Shown: positions 48,602-57,089, counted from the first letter of the stretch. The stretch: DNA of 64,000 bases from Streptomyces sp. NBC_01446 (GCF_026340095.1 NZ_JAPEPO010000001.1:3192501-3256500), one strand, 5' to 3'. The notes: a model not told the origin generated them from the sequence alone. Numbers and translations are program-made.

Positions 48602-50356
48602 ATGAAGATCCACAAGTACGACACCGTCATCGTCGGCGCCGGTGGCGCGGGCATGCGCGCGGCCATCGAGTCGACGAAGCGCAGCCGCACCGCCGTCCTG
48701 ACGAAGCTCTACCCCACCCGCTCCCACACCGGCGCGGCGCAGGGCGGCATGGCCGCCGCGCTCGCCAACGTGGAAGAGGACAACTGGGAGTGGCACACCT
48801 TCGACACGATCAAGGGCGGTGACTACCTGGTCGACCAGGACGCCGCCGAGATCCTCGCGAAGGAGGCCATCGACTCCGTCCTCGACCTGGAGAAGATGGG
48901 CCTGCCGTTCAACCGCACGCCCGAGGGCAAGATCGACCAGCGTCGCTTCGGCGGCCACAGCCGTAACCACGGCGAGGCCCCGGTCCGCCGGTCCTGCTAC
49001 GCCGCGGACCGCACCGGCCACATGATCCTTCAGACGCTGTACCAGAACTGCGTGAAGGAGGGCGTGGAGTTCTTCAACGAGTTCTACGTCCTGGACCAGC
49101 TGATCACCGAGGTCGACGGCGTCAAGCACTCGGCCGGTGTCGTGGCGTACGAGCTGGCGACCGGCGAGATCCACATCTTCCAGGCCAAGTCGGTCATCTA
49201 CGCCTCGGGCGGCACCGGCAAGTTCTTCAAGGTGACGTCGAACGCGCACACCCTGACCGGTGACGGCCAGGCGGCCTGCTACCGGCGCGGTCTGCCGCTG
49301 GAGGACATGGAGTTCTTCCAGTTCCACCCGACCGGCATCTGGCGCATGGGCATCCTTCTCACGGAGGGCGCCCGCGGTGAGGGCGGCATCCTCCGCAACA
49401 AGGACGGCGAGCGCTTCATGGAGAAGTACGCGCCCGTCATGAAGGACCTCGCGTCCCGTGACGTCGTGTCCCGCTCCATCTACACGGAGATCCGTGAGGG
49501 CCGCGGCTGCGGTCCCGAGGGCGACCACGTCTACCTCGACCTCACGCACCTCCCGCCGGAGCAGCTCGACGCCAAGCTCCCGGACATCACGGAGTTCGCG
49601 CGCACCTACCTCGGCATCGAGCCCTACACGGACCCGATCCCGATCCAGCCCACCGCGCACTACGCCATGGGCGGCATCCCGACCAACGTCGAGGGTGAGG
49701 TCCTCGCGGACAACACCACCGTCGTCCCGGGTCTGTACGCCGCCGGCGAGGTCGCCTGCGTGTCCGTGCACGGCGCCAACCGCCTCGGCACCAACTCGCT
49801 GCTCGACATCAACGTCTTCGGGCGTCGTGCGGGCATCGCGGCCGCCGAGTACTCCGAGAAGGCCGACTACGTCGAGCTGCCCGAGGACCCGGCTTCGATG
49901 GTCGTCGAGCAGGTCGAGCGCCTGCGCAACTCCACGGGCACGGAGCGCGTCGCGGTCATCCGCAACGAGCTCCAGGAGTGCATGGACGCCAACGTGATGG
50001 TGTTCCGCACCGAGCAGACGATCAAGACGGCCGTCGAGAAGATCGCCGAACTGCGCGAGCGGTACCGGAACGTCTCGATCCAGGACAAGGGCAAGCGGTT
50101 CAACACCGACCTCCTGGAGGCCATCGAGCTGGGCAACCTGCTCGACCTGGCCGAGGTCATGGCGACCTCCGCCCTGGCGCGCAAGGAGTCCCGCGGCGGC
50201 CACTACCGCGAGGACTTCCCGAACCGCGACGACGTCAACTTCATGCGCCACACCATGGCGTACCGCGAGGTCGGCGACGACGGCTCCGAGTCCATCCGTC
50301 TGGACTACAAGCCGGTCGTCCAGACCCGCTACCAGCCGATGGAGCGTAAGTACTGA
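48602..50356 (+). CDS. sdhA: Succinate dehydrogenase flavoprotein subunit
   Basis: 584 aa. FAD-binding Rossmann motif VIVGAGGAGMRA (about 9-20); covalent FAD attachment at His42 in TRSHTGAAQGGM. Catalytic region HPTGIWRMGILLTEGARGEGG, capping domain, and HGANRLGTNSLLD near 390-402 with the active-site Arg. Oxidises succinate to fumarate in the TCA cycle, passing electrons to SdhB. Stop codon overlaps the sdhB start (TGATG region), implying coupled translation. Confidence 0.97.
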   Translation: MKIHKYDTVIVGAGGAGMRAAIESTKRSRTAVLTKLYPTRSHTGAAQGGMAAALANVEEDNWEWHTFDTIKGGDYLVDQDAAEILAKEAIDSVLDLEKMGLPFNRTPEGKIDQRRFGGHSRNHGEAPVRRSCYAADRTGHMILQTLYQNCVKEGVEFFNEFYVLDQLITEVDGVKHSAGVVAYELATGEIHIFQAKSVIYASGGTGKFFKVTSNAHTLTGDGQAACYRRGLPLEDMEFFQFHPTGIWRMGILLTEGARGEGGILRNKDGERFMEKYAPVMKDLASRDVVSRSIYTEIREGRGCGPEGDHVYLDLTHLPPEQLDAKLPDITEFARTYLGIEPYTDPIPIQPTAHYAMGGIPTNVEGEVLADNTTVVPGLYAAGEVACVSVHGANRLGTNSLLDINVFGRRAGIAAAEYSEKADYVELPEDPASMVVEQVERLRNSTGTERVAVIRNELQECMDANVMVFRTEQTIKTAVEKIAELRERYRNVSIQDKGKRFNTDLLEAIELGNLLDLAEVMATSALARKESRGGHYREDFPNRDDVNFMRHTMAYREVGDDGSESIRLDYKPVVQTRYQPMERKY

Positions 50357-51120
50357 TGGCTACCCCGACCATGGACAAGCTCGAGGCTCTCGAGGCGGAC
50401 AACGGCTCGCACCTCATCACGGTCACCTTCCGCATCCGCCGGTTCAACCCGGAGGTCTCCGCGGACGCGGTCTGGGAGGACTTCCAGCTCGACATCGATC
50501 CGAAGGAGCGCGTCCTCGACGCCCTCCACAAGATCAAGTGGGAGCTCGACGGCTCACTGACCTTCCGGCGCTCCTGCGCGCACGGCATCTGCGGCTCGGA
50601 TGCCATGCGCATCAACGGCCGCAACCGCCTGGCCTGCAAGACGCTGATCAAGGACATCAGTCCGGAGAAGCCGATCACGGTCGAGGCCATCAAGGGCCTC
50701 ACGGTCCTCAAGGACCTCGTGGTCGACATGGACCCGTTCTTCCAGGCCTACCGGGACGTCATGCCGTTCCTGGTCACGACGGGCAACGAGCCGACGCGCG
50801 AGCGTCTGCAGTCCGCCGAGGACCGCGAGCGCTTCGACGACACGACCAAGTGCATCCTGTGCGCCGCGTGCACGTCCTCGTGCCCGGTGTTCTGGAACGA
50901 CGGCCAGTACTTCGGCCCGGCCGCGATCGTCAACGCGCACCGCTTCATCTTCGACTCGCGTGACGAGGCGGGCGAGCAGCGCCTGGAGATCCTCAACGAC
51001 AAGGACGGCGTGTGGCGTTGCCGCACGACGTTCAACTGCACGGACGCCTGCCCGCGCGGTATCGAGGTCACCAAGGCGATCCAGGAAGTCAAGCGCGCGC
51101 TGATCACGCGCCGCTACTGA
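50356..51120 (+). CDS. sdhB: Succinate dehydrogenase iron-sulfur subunit
   Basis: 254 aa. N-terminal [2Fe-2S] domain with Cys74, Cys79, Asp82, Cys94 (RRSCAHGICGSDAM), the same 5-3-12 spacing and Asp as E. coli SdhB. C-terminal domain with CILCAACTSSCPVF and CTDACPRGI for the [4Fe-4S] and [3Fe-4S] clusters. Conducts electrons from the SdhA flavin to quinone. Last gene of the operon; a large hairpin follows 20 bp after the stop. Confidence 0.97.
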   Translation: MATPTMDKLEALEADNGSHLITVTFRIRRFNPEVSADAVWEDFQLDIDPKERVLDALHKIKWELDGSLTFRRSCAHGICGSDAMRINGRNRLACKTLIKDISPEKPITVEAIKGLTVLKDLVVDMDPFFQAYRDVMPFLVTTGNEPTRERLQSAEDRERFDDTTKCILCAACTSSCPVFWNDGQYFGPAAIVNAHRFIFDSRDEAGEQRLEILNDKDGVWRCRTTFNCTDACPRGIEVTKAIQEVKRALITRRY

Positions 51121-51140
51121 CCTTCCGGCGTTACGTCCCT

Positions 51141-51181
51141 GAGGGCCCCGCTCCCGGTTTCGCACCGGGGGCGGGGCCCTC
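51141..51181. terminator. Bidirectional terminator between sdhB and the Lrp gene
   Basis: gagggccccgc (51141-51151) and gcggggccctc (51171-51181) form a perfect 11-bp stem; within it cccggt/accggg (51153-51158/51164-51169) adds 6 bp. It lies between convergent genes and can serve both. Confidence 0.85.
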
Positions 51182-51201
51182 GGTGCGTCACGGGCCCGCT
51201 G

Positions 51202-51663
51202 TCACGGGCCTGCCGTTACGGGGCCTGACGTCACGGGGCGCTCGAAGAACGTCTCCAGGGCCACCGTCGCCTGCGTGCCGCCGACGCCCTCGATCGCGTA
51301 CAACCGCCGCAGCACGTCCTGGAGTTGCCGCGTCGTCTCCGTGCGCACCTTCACCAGGACCGACGCGCTGCCGGCGATGATGTGCGCCTCCTGGATCTCG
51401 GGGATCGCGGCGAACTTCCCGGCCGACTCGCCCATCCACGACGACGACTCGACCATCACGAACGCGAGCACCGCCTGCCCGAGCGCGGCCGGGTCCACGT
51501 CGACGGTCGTCCGCCGGATCACGCCCCGCTCGCGCAGCTTGCGCACCCGCTCGTGGGCCGCGCCCGCCGAGAGGCCGACCTCCTTGCCGAGCGCCGCGTA
51601 CGCCGTCGTCGCGTCGTGCTGGAGCAGCGCGACCAACTTCCGGTCGATGTCATCCACTGCCAC
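51202..51663 (-). CDS. Lrp/AsnC-family transcriptional regulator
   Basis: 153 aa from GTG 51663 (GGAG 9 nt upstream; ATG 51717 is an alternative). N-terminal HTH: DDIDRKLVALLQHDATTAYAALGKEVGLSAGAAHERVRKLRERGVI. C-terminal RAM ligand domain: VLAFVMVE, AHIIAGSASVLVKVRTETTRQLQDVLRRLYAIEGV. Lrp proteins sense amino acids or other small molecules and act as dimers/octamers. It is divergent from the SMP-30-like gene; the shared region has a catac-gaca-gtatg inverted repeat, so it probably controls that gene and itself. Confidence 0.9.
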   Translation of the reverse strand: MAVDDIDRKLVALLQHDATTAYAALGKEVGLSAGAAHERVRKLRERGVIRRTTVDVDPAALGQAVLAFVMVESSSWMGESAGKFAAIPEIQEAHIIAGSASVLVKVRTETTRQLQDVLRRLYAIEGVGGTQATVALETFFERPVTSGPVTAGP

Positions 51664-51722
51664 TGTGATCCACTCCCGCTCCGCCGACCATGGCGTAACC
51701 GTATCTCGTTCTGTCATAGTCC

Positions 51723-51736
51723 CATACGACAGTATG
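51723..51736. promoter_or_regulatory. Inverted repeat between the Lrp and SMP-30 genes
   Basis: catac (51723-51727), gaca, gtatg (51732-51736), in the AT-richest part of the 104-bp divergent region. Size and place suit an Lrp-type operator. Confidence 0.4.
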
Positions 51737-51767
51737 TCATTCGGTCTACAGTTCCTGGGGGATAATC

Positions 51768-52697
51768 ATGTCTGGCCAGAACCAGCCCAGTGTGTACGAG
51801 ATTCTGGACGAGCGCTTCCGCACCGGACGGTGCGCCTTCGGGGACGACAGCCTCACCACCCTGCACACCGGCAGCCGTTGGACCGAAGGCCCCGTCTATC
51901 TGCCCGCCTGGCGCCAGCTCATCTGGAGCGACATCCCCAACGACCGCCTGCTGCGCTGGGACGAGGCGACCGGCACGGTCAGCCTCTTCCGCACCCCCGC
52001 CGGACACACCAACGGCAACACCCTCGACCGCGAGGGGCGCCTCATCAGCGCCGAACAGGGCGGCCGCCGCGTCACCCGCACCGAGGCCGACGGGCGGATC
52101 ACCGTCCTCGCCGACCGCTTCGAGGGCAAGCGGCTCAACAGCCCGAACGACGCGGTGGTGCGCTCGGACGGCTCGATCTGGTTCTCCGACCCGGACTTCG
52201 GGATCACCAGCGACTACGAGGGCTTCCGCGCGGAGTCCGAGATCGGCGCCAACAACGTCTACCGGATCGACCCCGCCACCGGCGAGGTGCGCCAGGTCGC
52301 CGACGGCTTCGGCGCGCCGAACGGGCTCGTCTTCTCGCCCGACGAGCGCCAGTTGTACGTCTCCGACACCCGGGCCGGACACATCCGCGTCTTCGACGTG
52401 CTCGACGACGGCGAGAGCCTGAGCGACGGCAAGGTCTTCGCCGAGACCGGCGGCGACGACGGCCGCTTCGACAACATCCGCTTCGACGACGGCGGGCGGC
52501 TGTGGGCCGCCGCCATGCACGGCGGTGTGCACTGCTACGACCCGGACGGCACCCGGATCGGCCGCATCAACGTCCCGGAGCCCGTCTCCAACGTCGCGTT
52601 CGGCGGCCCCAAGAACAACATCCTCTTCATCACCGCGACGACGTCCCTGTACTGCCTGATGACGTCCGTGACCGGCGCGCCACGTATCCGCCGCTGA
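51768..52697 (+). CDS. SMP-30/gluconolaconase/LRE-family sugar lactone hydrolase
   Basis: 309 aa, ATG 51768 with GGGG upstream. Six-bladed propeller of the SMP-30/gluconolactonase family: metal ligand Glu40 in RWTEGPVYLPAW, Asn127 in LNSPNDAVV, then SIWFSDPDFGI, and GAPNGLVFSPDERQLYVSDT with further Asn/Asp ligands. Expected to hydrolyse sugar lactones using a divalent metal in the cytoplasm. Substrate unknown. Probably controlled by the divergent Lrp regulator. Confidence 0.88.
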   Translation: MSGQNQPSVYEILDERFRTGRCAFGDDSLTTLHTGSRWTEGPVYLPAWRQLIWSDIPNDRLLRWDEATGTVSLFRTPAGHTNGNTLDREGRLISAEQGGRRVTRTEADGRITVLADRFEGKRLNSPNDAVVRSDGSIWFSDPDFGITSDYEGFRAESEIGANNVYRIDPATGEVRQVADGFGAPNGLVFSPDERQLYVSDTRAGHIRVFDVLDDGESLSDGKVFAETGGDDGRFDNIRFDDGGRLWAAAMHGGVHCYDPDGTRIGRINVPEPVSNVAFGGPKNNILFITATTSLYCLMTSVTGAPRIRR

Positions 52698-52741
52698 CGA
52701 TGTGCTGTCCAGTTCGCCCTGAACACGGCTAATCTGACGGT

Positions 52742-53143
52742 ATGTCACTTGAGCTTGAGCTGCTCGGCTTCGACAACGTGCTGTTCCCCGTCGGCGATCT
52801 CGGCGAGGCGGTCTCCTTCTACGAGCGGGCCGGTTTCCGCGTGAAGTTCTGCCTCGACGAGGCCGGGATCGCCCTTCTCGAAGCCGGCAAGGAGACACCC
52901 GGCGTACTGCTGCGCGCGGAGGAGGACTTCGGCCGCCGGCCCCCTCCGTGGCCGGGCCCGCGCGTATGGCTCGAGGTGCGCGACGCCAAGGCGGCGGCCC
53001 GCGCGCTGACGGAGGCCGGGATCCCGCCCATCGATCCGCCGTTCTCCACCTCCACCGGCTACGTCGTGGAGTTCGCGGACCCGTGGGGCAACGTCATCGG
53101 CCTCACGGACTATCTCAAGCGGCCCGAGCTGGCACGGAGTTGA
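52742..53143 (+). CDS. VOC (glyoxalase/bleomycin-resistance fold) protein
   Basis: 133 aa, ATG 52742. Two beta-alpha-beta3 halves: ELLGFDNVLFPVGDLGEAVSFYERAGFRVKF and RVWLEVRDAKAAARALTEAGIPPI, ending STGYVVEFADPWGNVIGLTDY, where the Glu of VVEFADPWGN is the usual metal ligand. Function within the VOC superfamily (isomerase, dioxygenase or resistance protein) cannot be told. Same strand as the SMP-30 gene, 44 bp downstream. Confidence 0.87.
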   Translation: MSLELELLGFDNVLFPVGDLGEAVSFYERAGFRVKFCLDEAGIALLEAGKETPGVLLRAEEDFGRRPPPWPGPRVWLEVRDAKAAARALTEAGIPPIDPPFSTSTGYVVEFADPWGNVIGLTDYLKRPELARS

Positions 53144-53180
53144 TGCCCGGGTTCACCGGTCTCCGCCTGCCGACCCTCGC

Positions 53181-53240
53181 TTGAACATGTTCAAAAACAG
53201 GTCTACTGTCCTTCTCGACAGCGTTTTTGAACGCGTTCAA
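53181..53240. promoter_or_regulatory. Two 18-bp operators in inverted order flanking a promoter region
   Basis: ttgaacatgttcaa (53181-53194) and ttgaacgcgttcaa (53227-53240) are perfect 14-bp palindromes. Extended, they are inverted copies of GTTTTTGAACRYGTTCAA (53181-53198 on the minus strand, 53223-53240 on the plus strand), enclosing 24 bp that contain a tactgt -10-like hexamer. The second copy ends directly before the GGAGGGG RBS of the 53255 gene. Probable binding sites for the TetR protein at 54190. Confidence 0.75.
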
Positions 53241-53254
53241 GGAGGGGTGGGGAA

Positions 53255-53665
53255 ATGGACCTCACAGTCGTCGCATACGTCGTCTACCTCGTCGTCAGCA
53301 TCAGCCTGACCGTCTGGGTGGCGCGCACCCTGAGCCGTAACGGAAGGGTCTTCCTCGCCGACGTGCTGCACGGGAACGAGAAACTCGCGGATGCCGTCAA
53401 CCATCTGCTGGTGGTCGGCTTCTACCTCGTCAACCTCGGCTTCGTGGCGCTCTACCTGAGCGGGGACGACGACATCGCCGACACCCGGGGCATCTTCGAG
53501 GCCCTGTCGACGAAGCTCGGCGTGGTGCTCCTGGTGCTGGGGGTCATGCACCTGGGGAACGTGTGGGTGCTCAACAAGATCCGGCGGCGGGGCGTGATGG
53601 AGCGGGAGCAACTGCCGCCCGTTCCCCCGCAGGGCTGGGCCGCGCCGCCGGTGGCCGGGGCGTGA
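53255..53665 (+). CDS. Small integral membrane protein, first gene of a TetR-controlled operon
   Basis: 136 aa, ATG 53255 with AAGGAGGGG upstream. Three membrane helices at about 5-24 (VVAYVVYLVVSISLTVWVA), 48-68 (LLVVGFYLVNLGFVALYL) and 86-105 (KLGVVLLVLGVMHLGNVWVL), then a Pro-rich cytoplasmic tail. Not a recognised transporter. Operon with the DCC protein and the TetR regulator, under the palindromes at 53181-53240. Confidence 0.75.
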   Translation: MDLTVVAYVVYLVVSISLTVWVARTLSRNGRVFLADVLHGNEKLADAVNHLLVVGFYLVNLGFVALYLSGDDDIADTRGIFEALSTKLGVVLLVLGVMHLGNVWVLNKIRRRGVMEREQLPPVPPQGWAAPPVAGA

Positions 53666-53670
53666 CGGCG

Positions 53671-54180
53671 ATGAGCGAGGTCGCGGACCGGGGCACCACG
53701 GGGGCCCCGGTCCGCCGGCTCATCCTCCTCTACGACGCCCAGTGCCCGCTCTGCACGTTCCTGCGGAACTGGCTCGCCCGGCAGCGCCAGCTCGTCCCGC
53801 TCGACCTGGTGCCGGCCGGGTCCGAAGAGGCCCGGCGCCGCTGCCCCGGGATCGACCACATCTCCACGCTCTCGGAGATCACGCTCGTCGGCGACAGCGG
53901 CCAGATCTACCGCGGACCCGCTGCTTGGGTCGTCACCCTGTGGGCGCTGTCCGAGTACCGGCCCCTGTCCCACAAGTTCAGTACCCCGGCGGGCGCCCGC
54001 CTCGCGCGCGCCGCGGTCCTCACCGCCGCCAAGTACCGCCAGGCCCACCGGGACCAGCAGGTCAGGAAGGCCGGGGGCGGCGCCTACCGCAGGGCGGACG
54101 GCTGGGCGTACGACCGCGTCGATGGCTGGACGTACTACGGCCCAGCGGGCTGCGACAGCGGCTGTCACGTGCCCGATTAG
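53671..54180 (+). CDS. Thiol-disulfide oxidoreductase-like DCC (DUF393) protein
   Basis: 169 aa from ATG 53671 (a GTG at 53662 overlapping the previous stop is an alternative). Thioredoxin-like N-terminus LILLYDAQCPLCTFLRNWLAR with the DxxCxxC signature that names the DCC family. A further CDSGC lies near the C-terminus. These proteins are predicted redox enzymes without an established substrate. Middle gene of the operon with a membrane protein and TetR. Confidence 0.85.
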   Translation: MSEVADRGTTGAPVRRLILLYDAQCPLCTFLRNWLARQRQLVPLDLVPAGSEEARRRCPGIDHISTLSEITLVGDSGQIYRGPAAWVVTLWALSEYRPLSHKFSTPAGARLARAAVLTAAKYRQAHRDQQVRKAGGGAYRRADGWAYDRVDGWTYYGPAGCDSGCHVPD

Positions 54181-54189
54181 GCTCTGAGC

Positions 54190-55032
54190 GTGCCAGCAGA
54201 GAAAGAGACCCCCGAGAGCCCTGCGAAGAGCCCCGCCAAGAGTCCCGCCAAGAGTGAGCAGACGCGGGCGCTGATCCTGGAAACCGCGATGCGGATGTTC
54301 CGGGAGCGGGGCTACGACAAGACGACGATGCGGGCCATCGCCAAGGAGGCCGGGGTCTCCGTCGGCAACGCGTACTACTACTTCGCGGGCAAGGAACACC
54401 TCATCCAGGGGTTCTACGACCAGATCTCCGCGGAGCACCGGGCGGCCGTGCGGTCCGTGCTCGACCGGGAGACCGACCTGGAGAAGCGGCTCGCCGGGGT
54501 GCTGCGCGCCTGGCTGGAGATCGCGGAGCCGTACCACGAGTTCGCGGCCCAGTTCTTCAAGACCGCCGCGGACCCGACCAGTCCGCTCAGCCCCTTCTCG
54601 CCCGAGTCGGAGCACGCCCGCGAGACGGCCATCGACGTGCACCGCGAGGTGCTGGCCGGGTCCAAGGCGAAGGTGCCGGCCGAGCTCGCCGCGATCCTGC
54701 CGGAGTTGATGTGGCTATCCCAGATGGGACTCGTCCTGTACTGGGTCTTCGACAGCTCCGAGGACCGGGAGCGCAGCCGACGCCTCGCCGAACGGGGGGC
54801 CCGCCTGACGACGCGCGGGGTCGCACTCGCCCGGTTCCGGGTGCTGCGGCCGCTCGTCCTCGAGGTGCACGAGCTGTTCACGGACTTCCTGCCGGGCATG
54901 ACGGAGGCGTCGACGGCGGCGCGGGAGAAAGGGCAGGGGAAGGGGAAGGGGGCCGGGAGCGAGAAGGGGCACCGGAACGAGAAGGGGCACCGGAACGAGA
55001 AGGGGTACGGGAACGACCAGGGAAAGGGCTGA
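54190..55032 (+). CDS. TetR-family transcriptional regulator
   Basis: 280 aa, GTG 54190. N-terminal HTH about 19-65: TRALILETAMRMFRERGYDKTTMRAIAKEAGVSVGNAYYYFAGKEHLI, the classic TetR arrangement. Ligand domain about 75-235. The C-terminus is a charged low-complexity tail made of an 18-bp tandem repeat (54961-55014, EKGHRN units). Probably represses its own operon through the perfect palindromes at 53181-53240. Similar TetR proteins in Streptomyces respond to acyl-CoA or lipophilic ligands; the ligand here is unknown. Confidence 0.9.
   Translation: MPAEKETPESPAKSPAKSPAKSEQTRALILETAMRMFRERGYDKTTMRAIAKEAGVSVGNAYYYFAGKEHLIQGFYDQISAEHRAAVRSVLDRETDLEKRLAGVLRAWLEIAEPYHEFAAQFFKTAADPTSPLSPFSPESEHARETAIDVHREVLAGSKAKVPAELAAILPELMWLSQMGLVLYWVFDSSEDRERSRRLAERGARLTTRGVALARFRVLRPLVLEVHELFTDFLPGMTEASTAAREKGQGKGKGAGSEKGHRNEKGHRNEKGYGNDQGKG
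54961..55014. repeat. Tandem 18-bp repeat at the end of the TetR gene (3 copies)
   Basis: Three copies of gagaaggggcaccggaac (third with two changes), encoding EKGHRN-EKGHRN-EKGYGN. Confidence 0.85.
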
Positions 55033-55056
55033 GGCGGGGGCTCTTACCTTTGGTTC

Positions 55057-56271
55057 ATGAGCGGCTTGTACGGTCGTCTGATGCCCGGCTCCTCTTCATC
55101 GCGCCACGTCAGCCGTCGCGCCGCGCTCGCCCTCGGTCTCGGCGCCGCGACCTCCGTCACCCTGGCAGGACCGCGTGCCGCGGCCGCGGCCGCCGCCGCC
55201 GCCGTCGGCGGGGAGCGGCTCGGCAGGTCCGGTGTCCAGGTGGCGTCCGGCGCGCCCCGGCTGCCGAAGCTCGCCGCGCAGGCGTGGCTCGTCGCCGACC
55301 ACGACAGCGGCGACGTCCTCGCCTCGTACGCGGCACACCGCGCGCTGCCTCCGGCGTCGACGCTCAAGATGCTGTTCGCGGACACGGTCCTGCCGAAGTT
55401 CGGGCGGACCTCGGTCCACAGGGTGACCGCCGCCGATCTCGCGGGGATCCCGTACGGCAGCAGCCTCGTCGGCGTCCAGGCGGGGACCTCGTACACCGTC
55501 GAGCAGCTGTGGCAGGGCGTGTTCCTGCGCTCCGGGAACGACGCCGTGCATGTGCTCGCCAGCATGAACGGCGGGGTGGACGAGACCGTCCGCCAGATGC
55601 AGGCCCGCGCGAAGGACCTCCAGGCGAACGACACGCATGTGGTCAGCCCCGACGGCTTCGACCACAAGGGGCAGGTGTCGTCGGCGTACGACCTGACGCT
55701 GTTCGCGCGCGCCGGGCTCAAGAACGACGACTTCCGCGGCTACTGCGCCACGAAGACGGCCGACTTCCCCGCCGGGAGCAAGAAGACGTTCCAGATCCAG
55801 AACACGGACCGCCTCCTCACCGGGCAGGGCGTGGCCGCGTACCAGGGGCTCATCGGTGTGAAGAACGGCTACACCTCGCACGCCGGCAACACGTTCACCG
55901 GCGCGGCGACCCGCGGCGGGCGCACCCTGCTCGTCACCGTCATGCACCCCAAGTCCGGGTACGAGGCGGTGTACGAGGAGACGGCGGCGCTGCTCGACTG
56001 GGGGTTCGCGGCGGCGGGCAAGGCCGATCCGGTGGGCACGCTGGTCACGCCGCTGAGCGAGCAGCCCAAGGGGGCGGCGGCGAAGCGGCGTGCGGGGGCC
56101 GCGGGCGCGGGAGCGGCGGGCGCTCCCGTCGCGGCGACGGCCACGTCCCACATGGACGACTGGGCGTTCGGCGGCTCGGCGGCAATCGCGGTGCTTGCGG
56201 GTGGGGGGCTGCTGGCGCTGCGGCGGCGAGAGCGGGAACGGCCGAGCGGGCGCCGGCGACGTCAGGGCTGA
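55057..56271 (+). CDS. D-alanyl-D-alanine carboxypeptidase (penicillin-binding protein, S11 family)
   Basis: 404 aa, ATG 55057. The N-terminus SRRAALALGLGAATSVTLAGPRAAAA looks like a twin-arginine signal peptide. Active-site motifs: Ser101-x-x-Lys104 (PASTLKML), Ser159-Gly-Asn161 (LRSGND), and KNG at 269-271 (GVKNGYT) in place of KTG, a variant common in actinobacteria. C-terminal Ala-rich linker, membrane helix (about 370-388) and an Arg-rich end keep it at the outer face of the membrane. Trims the terminal D-Ala of peptidoglycan stem peptides. The 3' end merges into a tandem repeat array. Confidence 0.92.
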   Translation: MSGLYGRLMPGSSSSRHVSRRAALALGLGAATSVTLAGPRAAAAAAAAAVGGERLGRSGVQVASGAPRLPKLAAQAWLVADHDSGDVLASYAAHRALPPASTLKMLFADTVLPKFGRTSVHRVTAADLAGIPYGSSLVGVQAGTSYTVEQLWQGVFLRSGNDAVHVLASMNGGVDETVRQMQARAKDLQANDTHVVSPDGFDHKGQVSSAYDLTLFARAGLKNDDFRGYCATKTADFPAGSKKTFQIQNTDRLLTGQGVAAYQGLIGVKNGYTSHAGNTFTGAATRGGRTLLVTVMHPKSGYEAVYEETAALLDWGFAAAGKADPVGTLVTPLSEQPKGAAAKRRAGAAGAGAAGAPVAATATSHMDDWAFGGSAAIAVLAGGGLLALRRRERERPSGRRRRQG

Positions 56272-56465
56272 CGCCGGGCCGGTGCGTGCGCGGGGTGCGG
56301 TGTCAAGGCTGACGCCGGGCCGGTGCGTGCGCGGGGAGGGCGGTGTCAGGGCTGACGCCGGGCCGGTGCGCGGGGGCGGTGTCAGGGCCGACGCCAGGCC
56401 GGTGCGCGGGGGCGGTGTCAGGGCCGACGCCAGGCCGGTGGGCGGGGGCGGTGTCAGGGCTGACG
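56266..56465. repeat. Tandem repeat array, 5 copies of 36-43 bp
   Basis: Units start ggcYgacgccRggccggtg and end cggtgtcaR; lengths 41, 43, 36, 36, 36 bp, plus a truncated sixth copy (ggctgacg). Contiguous without spacers. The first unit contains the stop codon of the carboxypeptidase gene (56269-56271). It fills the gap to the convergent MarR gene. Confidence 0.9.
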
Positions 56466-56488
56466 TATCTGAGTAGGGGGTGTGCCCG

Positions 56489-56995
56489 TCAGGATCGGCG
56501 GCCGGCGGGGCCCGATTCGGCGGCCACCATCACTCGCCGCAGCAGGTCCGAGAGCTGCCTGCGCTCCTTCGCGTCGAGCGCGCCGAGCACCCGGTGCTCC
56601 TCGCCGCCGAGCCGGTCCATCGCTTTGCGCCAGATCGCGCGGCCCGCCTCGGTCAGCTCCACGTCGACCCGGCGCCGGTCGGTCCTGGACGGGGTGCGCG
56701 CGACCAGGCCGCGGCGTTCGAGGCCGTCGAGGCGTCCCGTGACCGAGGCCGGGGCCAGGCCCAGGTCCGAGGCGAGTTCCGAGGGCGCCGCGCGTCCGCC
56801 GCGCCCCGCGAGCTTGTGCAGCGTGTCGTACTCGAACCGTTCCAACTCCACGTCCACCAGGGCCTGTTCACGGGCCCTGCGCAGATACCGGGTGAGCTCT
56901 TCCGCGCGCGTGATCGCGCCCTCGATGTCCGGGTCGAGGTCCGGCATGACCGGCAGCCAGCGCGCCAGATGCCCATCGGTCCAGTCGCGTTCCAT
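56489..56995 (-). CDS. MarR-family transcriptional regulator
   Basis: 168 aa, ATG 56995. Winged helix: DVELERFEYDTLHKLAGRGGRAAPSELASDLGLAPASVTGRLDGLERRGLV followed by the wing RTPSRTDRRRVDVELTEAGR. Divergent from the MFS exporter gene, with paired inverted repeats between them; the classic arrangement for a MarR repressor of an efflux pump. Confidence 0.92.
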   Translation of the reverse strand: MERDWTDGHLARWLPVMPDLDPDIEGAITRAEELTRYLRRAREQALVDVELERFEYDTLHKLAGRGGRAAPSELASDLGLAPASVTGRLDGLERRGLVARTPSRTDRRRVDVELTEAGRAIWRKAMDRLGGEEHRVLGALDAKERRQLSDLLRRVMVAAESGPAGRRS

Positions 56996-57048
56996 GGGGG
57001 CAGTTTACGGCCGAATCCTTCGGCACCGGATATTTTGGTGCCCAATAC

Positions 57049-57075
57049 TTCGTTGACGAATACTTCGGTGACGAA
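57049..57075. promoter_or_regulatory. Tandem MarR-type operators (TTCGnnnnCGAA twice)
   Basis: ttcgttgacgaa (57049-57060) and ttcggtgacgaa (57064-57075), spaced by 15 bp within the 94-bp MarR/MFS divergent region. Each has perfect TTCG/CGAA half-sites; together they form a direct repeat tacttcgKtgacgaa. Confidence 0.65.
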
Positions 57076-57089
57076 ATACATTCGCTGGC

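Noticed and set aside
53181..53240. The inverted copies read as a terminator of the VOC gene
   Set aside because: Arms are AT-rich 14-bp palindromes in their own right, 42 bp apart and directly abutting the next RBS; this fits operators far better than a terminator.
56266..56465. Possible CRISPR array
   Set aside because: Units are contiguous with no unique spacers, and unit length varies by indels; it is a tandem duplication array. No cas genes are present.
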